Source of the DNA: Ampullaceana balthica
Taxonomy: Eukaryota > Mollusca > Gastropoda > Lymnaeidae
Direction of reading: 5' to 3'
NCBI GenBank assembly: GCA_944989445.1
Contig: CALYLW010000743.1
Coordinates: 237,877 to 301,876, forward strand
Length of the DNA: 64,000 bases
Below are positions 1 through 11,634 of the stretch, in pieces. Numbering within the stretch: position 1 is the first letter of the stretch; every line of letters starts with the position of its first letter. The translations under genes and the position numbers were made by a program. Below the pieces are notes generated by a model. That model was not told where the DNA came from, ran no database searches, and saw only the letters and a list, made by a program, of their open reading frames with translations.

Positions 1-1035
1 AAGTCATATCATATTTAAACAATGTTAATATTACATTTTTAAAACATTTTTAAAACATATATTCCTTCACTATCACAAAAACACATCACTTACATGAAGC
101 TGTATGCATTGTTTTTAATGGATTTTTACATACAGCAAATTATACTATTTTAGGAATTCTGAAGTTTACCAAGTGGTAAGATAATTTTTCTTATATGCAC
201 TACCTTCAATTGGGATTATTGTTGTGCACATTTAGAGCAAAATCTATAATATATTCTACTCTCTCCCCAATGATAATTTCATGGTTTGGTGGACCCTTAA
301 AGGGGAGTTAATAGTAATGTGATCAAACATTTTACCCTGTTGCAAATCGATTTTTAGACATCAAACTGTTTACTTAATGTACTTGGTCCATGACTCATAA
401 AGTTATAAGCTTGCAGCCTTCATTGATTTGCTTGTTTTATATTTTAATAATTTATTATTTATATTTTCTTATTTTTAGATTTAAGTATTGTCTATTAAAA
501 CGAGAAGAGATACTCAAATATGTAAATTTATATTTATGTTTAATATTGAAGTGAAAAAAGGTGCATTGCCTTATATATTTTCCTGAGAATTATGCTACAT
601 AACAAAAATAATTTTCATAAATTTTGTTTACAACTTGGTATTTTAAAATGGAGTTTGTTAAATCTCACCCACAATGAGCCAACATTTTTAAGCTAAGCTC
701 ACAACCACCCCCACTCCCCCACCCCCTTCCCAAGAAAATCTTTTGATTTGAACATATACTTAAATTGTATTTTACTTAAATATATCATAGTCCTATTTTT
801 AAAGGTATATTATATTTTAAAATGTTAAATTGAGGTCTAACAAGCATTAAATAGAAATAACCTTTTTTTGTATCATGAATCTAACCATTGCCAATATAGG
901 GTTGTAACTAATAACGCAATTTGTTTTCTTGCTACATAAAAGATATAACATTAAGGAAATTTCAATTTAAGAAGTAACAGAATGCATTCGCTTAACATTC
1001 ATTATAATAACAATTAGTTAGAAAACAAATTGCAA
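1..1035. other. AT-rich non-coding stretch
   Basis: No open frame of useful length, no recognisable domain and no clear repeat in either strand. A C-rich patch (CACCCCCACTCCCCCACCCCC) lies near 705-727. I see nothing I can name. Confidence 0.5.
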
Positions 1036-1215
1036 GCTGGACTGCAAAACCGAGACAGAAGAGTGTCACGGGTTCTATTCTCGGTGCTGGTGTGGCCCCC
1101 AGGGAATTGTGCAGGCCACACAATCCCTGGCCCGTTAGTGGTTGCTAAATAAAAACTAGTGAACGCTACTTCACATGCCCTAAAGTCCGTCATGGACTGG
1201 AAAGGGGGTTATTAT
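1036..1215 (+). repeat. SINE-like repeat, family 2, copy 1
   Basis: The block is closely similar to 55,197-55,395: both read ggactgc..aaccgag, then agagtgtcacgggtt, GGTGCTGG, cacacaatccct, CGTTAGTGG, GCTAAATAAA, GTGAACGCTACTTCAC and GTCCGTCATGGACTGGAAAGG in the same order. The front end has a tRNA-like layout with a degraded B box (cacgggttctattc). This copy is truncated at its 5' end. The family assignment is inference from dispersal and the tRNA-like head. Confidence 0.65.
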
Positions 1216-1227
1216 TAGTTAGAATAT

Positions 1228-1900
1228 ACACTCTCCCTGGATAAGGAAATATGAACCAGAATCGTCAAGGCCACATCATTAATGGCTAGGCTGAATCAAA
1301 GAGTGTGAAACAATGCGCAGCTCACAGATAGGACGAAAATCACGGTGTACCAGGCCTGCGTGCTCAGCACACTCCTCTATGGCAGTGAGTGCTGGACGAC
1401 CTACGCCAAGCAAACAAATCAGTTCAACAGCTTCCACCTACGATGCTTGCGTAGGATTCTACGCATCAATTGGCAGGACAAGATCACCAATGTACTCAGA
1501 AGAAGCCATATGCTGAGTATGCACTCAATTCTGAGTGAGAGGCGCCTGCGGTGGTTAGGTCATGTCCGCAGGATGAGCTCGGAGCACATTCCTAGAGCCT
1601 TGCTTTACGATGAGCTGGCAACCGGTATGAGAAAAAGATGTCACCCCTGCTTGAGCTTCAAGGACGTCTGCAAGAAAGACATGTCATTGGCACAGATAGA
1701 CCATAAAACGTGGGAGACCATTGCCGAGGAGCGCACCTCCTGGCGGCAAATGTGCGTGAGGGCATTCATGTCGCGGAAGCATCCCTCATAGCTTTGAGTA
1801 AAGAGAGAAGGGCCAGGAGAAAGGGCAGGGGGGGCAGATGAGTAGGAGTACACGCCATCGTCCCATGAGGACGGACGCTTGCCATACAATACAATACAAT

Positions 1901-1905
<5 letters not shown>
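1228..1905 (+). mobile_element. 5'-truncated LINE, reverse transcriptase C-terminal region and 3' UTR
   Basis: This is the 3' end of a non-LTR retrotransposon. In the frame starting at 1282 (MARLNQRV) one TGA replaces the expected Trp/Arg region, after which the frame is open to 1791. It contains the conserved post-RT signature of jockey/RTE-type elements: LLYGSECWT, FHLRCLRRIL, INWQDKI, SMHSILSERRLRWLGHVRRM and a C-terminal TWETIAEERTSWR. The 3' UTR ends in CCATCGTCCCATGAGGACGGACGCTTGCC followed by ATACA repeats, the simple-repeat tail expected of such elements. The same 3' tail was inserted alone at 6623-6695. It is inactive, being a short remnant with an in-frame stop. Confidence 0.85.

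Positions 1906-1936
<31 letters not shown>
1885..1936. repeat. (ATACA)n then (AT)n microsatellite at LINE tail
   Basis: Four ATACA units run directly into about 30 bp of AT dinucleotides at the end of the LINE fragment. They probably grew from the LINE tail. Confidence 0.9.
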
Positions 1937-1937
<1 letters not shown>

Positions 1938-1939
1938 CA

Positions 1940-2599
1940 CTAATCAACTCAACAGCAATATATCATAAAGTAATGAAATTTATAAATAAGTTAATTAAAG
2001 TTTTCCAACATATGCTTCTCATCTATACACCTAGCCAACATGCAATATGTGTGCGATGCCTCGTTATGGAAGCCACATGTTTGTTTTTTGTTTTTTTTAA
2101 TGAAAAACATAAATATACAAAGTTTTATTAAATAATAAATGACATTTATTCTATTAACTTTGTCTTATTTATAACTTTAGGATACATTTTTCAAAATATT
2201 ATCAACTTTCTTTATTTAATTTAGATAACAATATATTTATTTACTAAGGAGAGAATGAGCGAAAAAAACAATTACAAATTAAAAGAATAGTTTAAATATT
2301 ACTTAATAAAATTGAAAGGTCAGTAGCAGTATATTTGCATTGAAATGTAGTATGTTAATTACGAAAGAGTAGAAATCGTCCTAATATGCTTACTTTGCAT
2401 TTAACTATTGTAGTTACATACTTATTTATAACGAATTTATGAGTGCCACTTCAAACCATTCGAATTTATTTTTAAAATGATATTAGTATCAAACAACAGA
2501 ATCTTCCTGTTAGATGTTATATATAAAAGACTAAATATATATTTTTGTTTCAAGTGCTAGTCGTTTGATAATTAAAACTTTTAATACTCAAAAAATATG

Positions 2600-2686
<87 letters not shown>

Positions 2687-3675
2687 TTATTCTTGCGTAA
2701 TTTTAAAACGTATGGTACATTCAACGTTTGCTGTTCTTATAATTTTTAAATATTTTTTTAAACACGTGTATTCTTTTACATTTATTAGTACTTAGTAAAA
2801 ATATGTTAAAAATACTTCTGTAAATATTTAGTTTACCATTAGCGAAATGATATGTAAGCAAACTATTGCTTTGTACTATAACATATAAATAAACATTTTT
2901 ATATAATTTGTTACTTTGTATCATAGGTAATTTGTACTATAATATTTTTATTGATACTTTTTATAATATAATTTTGAATATATTGACCCACTACTCAACT
3001 GCTTTGAAAAAAATTTTATTTGCATTTTTTAATGTTCTTTAAATATATTTTTACAATATTATACCCAGGGTATTCTCATTACTTATTTTAGAACGTGCGG
3101 CATTTCAAACAATTACAACTTTACACTTTGTTAATTGCGTTTTTACTATCAAGATAATATCTTTAAATATATAAACAAATGAGCGTTTTTTGTTCTTGTA
3201 GAATATAATTAATTTCTTTTTACATTTTTTGTGTGTAAATTCTATATTTATAATTTTTTTAAAAAAATAATAAAAAGAAATAATTAAAAAGAATTACCTG
3301 AAACCACATCAAAATTACTTTCATTTATTATCGTCTTCGTACCAAACATTGTGTTTCTAGGCTTTAAAGATTTTATTAGAACCTTTATTATTATTTTTGC
3401 ATTTAGGCAAATAAAATACACTTTTAGCAAAATGTTGGCGGTCAGATCTTTAAAAGCCGATCACAAAATGGGGAAAGTTATTGCAATTTGGTTATGGCAT
3501 CAACATCTTTGTTTGTTGAAAAGGTAAGTTAGCTGATGATATTAACATATTATTTTTTTTAATGCTAATGTATAATCTTTCCATAATAGTAACATTAAGA
3601 TTTCTTTGTTTTGTCTTTTCTCTTTTGTTTCTTTATCGCTCAATATATCTTATCTCTCTCTCTCTCTTTATATAT
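1940..3675. other. AT-rich non-coding stretch with long (TA)n tract
   Basis: No coding signal was found. A (TA)n tract at about 2602-2687 is interrupted by one TT junction, making it an extended self-complementary block. A short CT-rich run (tctctctctctc) sits at 3653-3667. Confidence 0.6.
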
Positions 3676-4823
3676 GTACTAGAAATATACCCGCACGTCG
3701 TAGCGGGAGTGTGCTGACACTTTTTCCCAGTATTAGTTGCTGGTTATTACAATTTTTATTTGCCAAGTTATATTTCAGATTCATCTATTAATTAAAATGT
3801 TATGGGAAACAGAGATATTCCATTTTAAGGAAAAAATAATAAATATAATTGAATATATATAAGAAAAAAAAATGGAGGGAAAAAAACAACATACACAGTT
3901 ATTTAATTCTTACCATTTTACCACGTGAATTGTTTTCACTTAATGCAGTGCCTTTTAACATTACCTTATTATTTAAAAGATGTGATTTATTGAATACTGA
4001 ATCTTGTCGACCAAAATATCTAAATTTACTATTTCATTCCCACTTGTACTAAATAAACATAACTTATAGGTTTTCCGAAAGAGCTCTACCACCCTCGTCA
4101 CTAAAAAATTTCATATATAATTACGACACTGCAAAGTAACACAGTTGCAAGTAATACAATATTTGTAACCGCGTCTATGAGATAAAGAACATTTGGCACT
4201 ATCCCTTAAAAAGCAAAGGCTACATAACTCATAGCGCTAATAAACAAAATTATAAATGTACTTTCTAAAATACTTTTTAAAAAAAAGTCGCATTAAAATG
4301 ATATCAAGAAAATGTGCACACCATATTTAGATTATAAAATATTATAGAAAGCTGGCCGCATAAATAAAGTATTTTTATAACTTTTTCTTTTGTCGTATAC
4401 ATAAGTAGCGTAGCGGGGACATAATATTTTTTAAAAATGTGTCTCTAAATTGTACGATTTATATTTATGGTTTTTATGCAATGTGTATAATTTCACAAAA
4501 TGATAATTTTTCTGTGTTCCCTATTTCTGACAAGGCATCATATTTTGCAAATTATATGCAATACACACACAACAGATTTTGTTTCTGAAAAATATTTATA
4601 TATATATCCACATTAGAAAAAAAGAATCAACAGTCTGTTAATAAGCACATCTGAAAAATGAATGAAAAGCAAACTTCCAAATAGCATTTCTTATTCCGAC
4701 TACAAAGAAGTGAAATAACATGTTCAATTCGCAATTCATATTAATTAATCGTTTTCAGGATCACTTTATAAACTTTAGTCAACTTCTGTTAATACGTTCG
4801 GTAGCGAAAGTATATAATGTATA

Positions 4824-4881
<58 letters not shown>

Positions 4882-6030
4882 AGCTTATGTAAACTTTTTA
4901 AAAGTTAAGTTTATTGACATATAGCGCAAATAAATTAAATTATGAATGCTATGTATGCAATGTACTCTTTAAAATACTTGAAAGAAACTAAAGAAATCGT
5001 ATTAAAAGGAATTCAAGAAAATGTGCGCACCGTATTTAGATAAAAATAATAAATGGTTATAGAAATATTATGGCTTAATAAAAAGTCTGCTTATAACAAC
5101 TGGATCAAAAATAACTATACTTTTGTAATCTATTTATAATTGTTCTAACATGGAAATAATATTTGAATTGTTATATATATTTGTGTCTATGTTTAAGATT
5201 AAAATAATATCATAATATAATATCATAAAGGAATGAAATTCTTTTTTGAGTCACTTTCATAGCCGAACAACAGATTTTGTTTCTAAAAAATAAATAAATT
5301 ATCTTCCACATTTAAAACAAAAAAACAAAAACAAATCACATGTCTGTTAAAAAACGAATGTGAAACAATGATGTTAATTGATTTAAAAATGACATATTTA
5401 AATCCAACTACAAAGGAATGAACATAACAAATTCAATTCGCAAAAATAATAAATGATTAAGCGTTTTCAGGATCACTTTATTTAGTTTAATCTACTATGT
5501 AAATAGGTCCAGTAGCCTAAGTTTAAATTGTATAAGTGTATAGCTTATGTAAAAGACAATAACTTATGTAAAAGACAAAAGTAAATATAAATTTTATATT
5601 AATAGGACACAGCTAAATTTAAGATGCGCACACGAAAATGTGTGCGATAAAAGATTTTAGAACGCGAGCCGCTAAAAATGAAGCTTTGAAAAAAATTCTG
5701 ACACAATTATTTTTATAAATAGGATTTTATTAAAAATCGAGTTATGGAACAGAAAATAATTAAAACAAATTCGCAATTAAATTTAAACATGTAAACAATT
5801 AAACCTAATGCATCGTGTGGCAGTTGTAATTAAATATCTTAACGTGTCTATAATATATAGAAAGTAACAGTAAAGAAAATAACAATTCTTTGTACTGCAC
5901 AGCTCAAATTAAGAAGCGTACACGAACATGAGCACCGTAATTAGACAATATGATTTTGTATAAAAATATTAAAATGACGTCATTATTTTATGCTTATATT
6001 TTAATTGTTGTAAAGGCAACAATGTAAAAT
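3676..6030 (+). repeat. Dispersed repeat R1, copy 1
   Basis: A long interspersed repeat without coding capacity. It opens with tactagaaatatacccgca and GTAGCGGGAGTGTGCTGACAC. Segment after segment matches 15,066-18,120 in the same order: 4430-4860 to 15,485-15,895; 4975-5520 to 16,830-17,400; 5520-5980 to 17,395-17,850. Parts recur at 10,770-11,395 and 57,140-59,180. Each copy has private insertions or deletions; here 4070-4385 is extra relative to copy 2, and matches 16,180-16,340 in it. A (TA)n tract lies at 4829-4868. The class is unknown: no terminal inverted repeat or ORF identifies it. Confidence 0.7.
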
Positions 6031-6494
6031 AGATTTGAGGATTTATAATTATTATGAAATACTGTGTGTACATTTCAGCAAGTCTAATATTTTGTATTTA
6101 TTAAACACCGATAAGTTACTTATGTTAATTATGTATATTGACTCCCGTGGTCTGTATGGAATGTATAGAAATATTAAATTACGTCATTGTGTGTATCTTT
6201 TTATTCTTGTATCGTACTGTTCGCTCTTTGACTTCAAATATGTAATGTTATCTCAACTCTAACTAAAGTATTATTTTTAACTTTCAGTATTTCTGCGTGG
6301 TAATGTAGTTCAAATACAATGTTTAACGTCTCAAATAGTTGATGCAGTAGACAAACTTAAAAAAAAATATGTATTTATTTATTTGTTTTCTTCTTTTTAT
6401 TAAATAATGCACTTTGTCATCAAACTGAAAGTTATTTTAATCATTATAGTATATGGCCCTCAGTGAATTTCGCTACATTTACTGTTAATAACTG
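6031..6494. other. R1-derived and unassigned AT-rich sequence
   Basis: The part around 6115-6190 (gataagttacttatgttaatt, cccgtggtctgtatgga) is shared with 10,786-10,865, so it belongs to R1 or its neighbour. The rest up to the receptor tail exon shows no feature. Confidence 0.5.
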
Positions 6495-7017
6495 TTAAGA
6501 CTTGGGTTTTTCTGTAAGAGATTCTTCAACAACGGTGATATAAACATTGTCGTCTTCAGTCATGTTGTCAATGACGCTTATGTATTGATCCTCCCACTTT
6601 ATATGTTCCTCTATAACAGTGAGAAAGGGGAAGGGTGGTAGATGAGCAGGAGGAAACGCCATCATCCCATGAGGATGGACGGATGCCATAGATAGATAAC
6701 AGTGATATAGTCCGTCTCCCAGTCAAACATGTTTTGTATTATTTTATTGCTATATTTGTGATCATCTTCAAAACGCTCAGAGTCCAATGAATCGTACTGG
6801 TTATTCGCGGATATCACAACACTGTCCGGATGACTAGGCTGAGTTTCAATAACAACCATTCACTCATCAATTATATTGTAAGGATTTGTTTCCTCCTCTG
6901 CATCTGATTCATGTTGAAGGTTGACTACAGCGATGTCTTTGTCGTTCTCATCATGTGTCAACTCAATTTCTTCTGATATTTTTTCCTCAAAATTTTCTCC
7001 TAAGATTTCAGAATCTG
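6495..7017 (-). pseudogene. Receptor cytoplasmic-tail exon with repeated YxxV/I/L motifs (broken)
   Basis: On the minus strand an acceptor (aatgcag, ending at 7018) opens a phase-1 exon beginning (G)AT-TCT, the same phase as the tail exons of copies A and B. The acidic sequence starts DSEILGENFEEKISEE and carries tyrosines in NQYDSL, HKYSNKII, TDYITVI, DQYISVI and NVYITVVEESL, ending TEKPKS-stop. TDYITV fits TxYxx(V/I), the ITSM consensus; the others resemble ITIM-like SH2-docking sites. EYITVEELL in copy B is similar to NVYITVVEESL. Two lesions are seen: an in-frame TGA after YNIIDE (about 6853-6855), and a 73-bp insertion at 6623-6695 that shifts the frame. Skipping the insertion and one target duplication makes the frame continuous. 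The matching transmembrane exon was not found. Function in signalling is inferred from motifs only. Confidence 0.7.
6623..6695 (+). mobile_element. Short LINE 3'-tail insertion inside the receptor tail exon
   Basis: The 73-bp segment matches the 3' UTR of the LINE at 1800-1890: GATGAG-AGGAG, ACGCCATC, TCCCATGAGGA, GGACG and TGCCAT, then a short AGATAG tail. It is flanked by ATAACAGTGA at 6613-6622 and again at 6696-6705, a 10-bp target-site duplication. Orientation is opposite to the interrupted exon. Confidence 0.85.
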
Positions 7018-7705
7018 CATTATAATTTAAATCGATTAATATTATTTAACCATAAATGTCGAATAAAAATGCTTTAAAAGATTTTGTTTTACAAAGTAAT
7101 CACATAACTTGTGCATTTACAAAAATAGATATGCATAACTCTTAAATTGACAGTTTTTTACATGGATTTTCTCTTAGATGGTATAGAAAGTACTAAGCTA
7201 CTTTAAACAAGACGTTTGAGGTGTTGAAATTTATAATATAATTTTTTTAAAGTGATATAGATACAAAAAGTGCTATAAAATAGATATCAAGTTCACTAAA
7301 ATGAAATAAAAATCAAAATAAAACATGTGTTTAATTCGTTTCATTGAAAGCTAAAAGTACATTCTCAGAAACACGTTTTTGTAAAATGTAATAATTTTGA
7401 AATAAAATATTCTAACTATAACGTATATTAGATGATCAATTAGTATTGTTTTTTTTTAAAGTTGTATGTATACATTATACCAGAAACTAATTAAATGGTA
7501 TACATTACCTGTCCGTTTGTATATATGCTTTAGGCTAAATAACTATACTATTACAAGTAGACACGCGGGTATAGAGCTGATTGCCAGAGTTACAAGATGT
7601 GTATTCATTGTGTAAGAATTAGACCTGAAATCTAAATTAAAATACAAATACTATTATTTATTTTATTTCCCATGGTTAAATTCACTGTAGATTATAACAA
7701 TATAC

Positions 7706-7768
<63 letters not shown>

Positions 7769-8394
7769 TAACCAAATACGCGGCGAGTATCGCGGGTTTG
7801 ATGTGGGAAAACGAAAAGAAAAAAATATATATTATATTGATCATTTTGACATTCTTTTATCATTTTTTCTTCATAACGTGCTTATTGGGTTTTAAAATAA
7901 CATTATATGAAAGGAATTTAGATTGAATCGACTATTGAAAACATTGCATTTCAGACCAAACGAACATTTGAAAGTGGTAGAAAATAAAGAATTAGATTTG
8001 ATGCTTAATAAATAGATGTTTGTCATTAAGTGTAAATAAGGATATCTGCCAATTTGTTAAAGTTAATGTTTTCTTTTTGTAGAGTCAGAACAATTAAGAC
8101 ACCAGTAAAAACCAATAGATGCATTTTACTTATCAAAATAATGAAAATTTAAATGGACTATAAATCTAACGTATTACACATTGAATCAGATCAATGGAAA
8201 TTAAAAAAGAAATCTTATTTTAGTAACAAATGCAAAAAGAAATGAGGCTAATAAATCAAGATATCTGAGATGTATATATATGTAAAATGCCAATAATTTT
8301 TTTTTATTTCACCCTGAACTTAATTTTCCAATTAAATATCGATATGTAAATGAGCAACAGTTTTTTTTAAAAATTAAATATATTTTGAAATTGA
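7018..8394. other. Intergenic or intronic AT-rich stretch
   Basis: It contains a (TA)n tract at 7708-7767 and a segment at 7790-8110 that matches 53,830-54,150 (GTGGGAAAA-GAAAA, cattttgacattcttttatc, ATAACATTATATGAAA, GAAAGTGGTAGA, taaagaattagat, agagtcagaacaattaagac). No coding signal was found. Confidence 0.6.
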
Positions 8395-8636
8395 ATTTAA
8401 AATTTACAATAATACACCTTCCAAAAGTCTTATATGATATGCGCCCATTAAATAATAGTTTTAATGTTGTTGAGTTTAATGGGTTTTAAGAACATTTTCA
8501 TTGAACAGACTATAGGCAGTATAGGTCCGAAGATTTGAAAATTTACCATTCTTATCGTCAATGCCTTTCTCCGTAATAACACATTAATAAATGTGTATTT
8601 AAAAATAAGCAATAGTATCCAGTAGGTATTTAGGCA

Positions 8637-9105
8637 GTCCTGTTTCTAAACATTTTAACAGTGTTGACCATAACGGCATATCAGATATTGCTGTAACTGG
8701 TATTTTATATGCAAGCAATACCCATGATAGAGTCCACATGGAAAATAGACTCATAAAAAGATTTGGTACGTTGGCTCCATATGGAATTAACCAAATTCAT
8801 AATTTTACTTAACTGCATAATCTTGTTCCCGTTGTGGTTTTTACTGTAACTTTGGATACTTCCCCCTTTTTGCTATATCCTGTGTCCATGTTTATTTTTG
8901 TTTTTCCTTTCTTTTTATTTAACATAAATATTTTAAAATACAATATGTTTTAAGAATATTATTATTACTTATGTAAGTATTGTAAGAATGTATTTTATGT
9001 TGTACTGATGAAGGCATTAGCCGAAACGTTTACTGTCGTATCAGTCTAAAAATAAAGCTCAAATTTATTGTTTTCAATGAACAATTTGTTTGTGTATTTT
9101 GTATT
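8637..9105 (+). mobile_element. Penelope-like element 3' fragment
   Basis: Copy R2 at 10,370-10,750 reads straight from ggcag to ttatgaaa where this copy carries these bases. The fragment includes ggaaaatagactcat, ggctccatatggaatta and the terminal CTGATGAAGGCATTAGCCGAAACG, typical of molluscan Penelope-like 3' ends. A diverged relative lies at 39,005-39,389. No intact reverse transcriptase or GIY-YIG frame is present. The class assignment rests on the ribozyme-like end, so it is moderately sure. Confidence 0.6.
9001..9047 (+). ncRNA. Hammerhead ribozyme motif at Penelope-like 3' end
   Basis: The order is CTGATGA (9006-9012), a small hairpin GGC-ATTA-GCC as stem II, GAAAC (9024-9028) and, ten bases on, GTC (9036-9038). 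These are the conserved core and cleavage triplet of a minimal hammerhead. Such motifs are known in Penelope-like retroelements. Stem I pairing (around gta / gtat) looks weak in this copy, so activity is doubtful. Confidence 0.5.
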
Positions 9106-9250
9106 TCAGTTATGAAAGACATTTAGGGCCATGATTCGTAACTTCATTTAAAGTAATTTTAAAGCAGAAGCTGGCCTTTCAATAAACTTCTTAAAATGGT
9201 TCGTGTATTCTATTTAGGAAAAAAAATTAACATTAATTAATTATTAAATT

Positions 9251-10369
9251 TTTTATGACACGATATTTTAAAATATTCACCTCTAAAGTCGTGTTGTAGT
9301 ATAATAACAATTGAAATGATTATAACAATTTGATAATTTAAATAGCGCGATACCCTAGCTATCAGCTAGGCTCAACGCGTTTTACATCGAAAAATGCACA
9401 CATATATTTATACATGCTTTAAATTTAGAAAAAATACATTCATATTTAAATTGAAAAAAAAACTATATATTGACATGAGTGTGCAAAGTAGCTTAATTTA
9501 ATAGTGATAAAAATGTATTGTTTTTTTTTAATTTTGAAAAGTTAAGTTTGAAAAAATGTGTTTTAAAACAATGCAGTCTTGCAAGCTTTAAGTAGGATCA
9601 ATAAGTAGTAGGATTACTACAAATGTGCAATAATAGAGATCCCATTTTTAGCACACAAAAAAAGAGAGAGAGAGAGAGAAAGAAAGAGAGACGTTTGACA
9701 AATGTTTTACTGAAGGTACAGATTCAATAATCGCGTTTACTCTGAAAATTTTAATATGTAAATTTTCTCTTAAAATTTTCAATGAATAATTAAAACTATT
9801 AAATATGCAATTGCAGTAATTGTTAGCCTTGGCGTACAATAAATTGATAGGTACATTTAAACACAGAAAAAATAACATACACAATAAAAAGCAGTATGTA
9901 TTTTTGATCAATAATCTTCTTTTTAAATTGAGAAATTGAGATTTAACAAATTAATTCAAAACACAAAGAAAATATAATTTACACCAGTAAAGTATCACCA
10001 GACAATTGCCTATTTGAAAGGTTGTCACTGAGACTGGCAATAGATTCGTTAGCATATTTTCTACTTAAGCAACAGTCTATCTGAAAAGTATCAATTTCAG
10101 TCAGAACGGCTTCCATATAACTTTAACACTTAATATTGATTATTTTTTTCCAGAGGTTAAAGTAAATATTTCACATTTAACTAAAACAGACGTCTTTTTA
10201 CAATAATCCCTGTTACAATTGTTGATGATTTATAATAGTAAAATCTGTTATACATAGATTATTGTAGTAATACTGGACCAAATTATTTTTTTCCTCAGTA
10301 AAAAATATTTTTCTGTATGTGAAACATAACTAAAATTTTAAATTCCTTTTTTGTACACAATGAAATTGA
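9251..10369. other. AT-rich non-coding stretch
   Basis: A purine run of GA repeats lies at 9660-9692. No splice-bounded coding segment or repeat partner was recognised. Confidence 0.5.
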
Positions 10370-10750
10370 AATGTAATTTTACAATAATTCACCTTTCAAA
10401 AGTCTAATTTGATGTACGCCCATTAAATAATTAATTTTAATGTTGTTGAGTTTTAAGGGTTTTAAGAACATTTTCATTGAAAAGACTATAGGTCCGAGAA
10501 TTAGAAAATGTACCATTCTTATCGATCAATGCTTTTCTCTGTAATAACACATTGATTAATGAATATTAAACATAATGAATGGTATCCAATAGGTATTTAG
10601 GCAGTTATGAAATATATTTAGGGCCATGATTTGTAACTTCATTTAAAGTAATTTTAAAGCAGAAGTTGGCCTTTCAAAAAAGTTCTTAAAATAGTTCGTG
10701 TATTCTATTTAGGAAATAAAATTAACATGAATTACTTAACCTATAGCGCC
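10370..10750. repeat. Dispersed repeat R2, copy 2
   Basis: This is the uninterrupted version of 8395-9250. It serves as the empty site for the Penelope-like insertion in copy 1. Confidence 0.8.
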
Positions 10751-10759
10751 GTTAAATCT

Positions 10760-11390
10760 AGATATATAATTATTACATAAATATAGATAAGTTACTTATG
10801 TTAATTATGTATATTTATTCCCGTGGTCTGTATGGATTGTATAAAAATATTAAATGACGTCATTGTGTTATTCTTATATTTTATTCTTTTAAAAGAAGCG
10901 TACACGAAAATGTGTGCACCGTAATAAGACAATATAATATTTTCTGAATGCGCACCGCTGAAAATAAAGTATTGGGAAAAAAAAATTCACCAAAAATAAC
11001 TCGCTTTGAACGGCATTTGAACGTCCGCGTAAAGATGTTCAATAAAGAATTGAGGTTAATTTTTTAATTCTTTGTCTCTGCATTTTTTATTATTTAATTT
11101 ACGGCATTCGGGCAAAAGGGACAATTACAAAAACTAACTTAAAACCACCCTCAGGGTAAAAGGAACCGTCCTGTTAAATTTGGTCTCCGTCCGTCATTTG
11201 GTTTTTCCGTGGCTGCGTAACAGAAAGTCGAAACGTGAAACATACAAACATACAAACATACAAACATACAAACATACAAACATACAAACATACAAACATA
11301 CAAACATACAAACATACAAACATACAAACAATACAAACATACAAACACCAACTGAGCTTTATAGTATCTATATACTAGAATTATACCCGC
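10760..11390 (+). repeat. R1 fragment with an ACATACAA minisatellite
   Basis: The segment 10,786-11,240 matches parts of 17,800-18,120 and 59,020-59,130 (cgcaccgctgaaaat, cattcgggcaaaaggg, TTAAAAGGAACCGTCCTG, ttggt). From about 11,243 to 11,345 there is an 8-bp tandem repeat (ACATACAA), about 12 units with one slip. It ends in accaactgagctttata, shared with the ends of other R1 copies. Confidence 0.7.
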
Positions 11391-11395
11391 ACTTT

Positions 11396-11620
11396 TGCCA
11401 CGTGAGAGAGGTCAGAGGTGAATGGGTAGTGGTCACATGACCGGAGAGAAGAAGATATGGCGACTGGAGTGTGGTTCTATTTTACGGACGTGAGATATAC
11501 TTGATGTAAATAAATGTACATAGAGTTGTGATTAAAAGTTATTTTGTTGAAACAGTGCCTCATGAAATCATTGTGAGAAAGATGGAGTTGATAAGGTCAC
11601 GCCCACACGGCCACGTTACA
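11396..11620 (+). repeat. 5' LTR
   Basis: It begins TGCCACGTGAGAGAGG (the other LTR has TGTC) and ends CCACGTTACA. It is 225 bp, paired with 14,846-15,070. Confidence 0.92.
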
Positions 11621-11622
11621 CA

Positions 11623-11634
11623 TGGTGTCAGAAG
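11623..11634 (+). other. Primer-binding site of the LTR element
   Basis: TGGTGTCAGAAG begins two bases after the LTR. The leading TGG complements the CCA end of a tRNA primer; I cannot name the tRNA. Confidence 0.65.

Larger units (their letters stand above)
8395..9250. repeat. Dispersed repeat R2, copy 1 (split by a Penelope-like fragment)
   Basis: The parts 8395-8636 and about 9106-9250 match 10,370-10,750 almost base for base (CGCCCATTAAATAAT, atgttgttgagtt, aagaacattttcattga, GTATTTAGGCAG, then TTATGAAA, tttagggccatgat, gtaacttcatttaaagtaat). The second copy lacks the middle 470 bp, so that middle is an insertion here. Confidence 0.8.

Noticed and set aside
2565..7926. Frames rich in YIYIYI (for example 2565-2795 and 7672-7926)
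   Set aside because: These are translations of TA dinucleotide tracts with no start context or other protein signal.
11151..11440. Cys/Val/Tyr-rich frame (CLYVCMFV) and its opposite HTNIQTYK frame
   Set aside because: Both come from the 8-bp ACATACAA tandem repeat.
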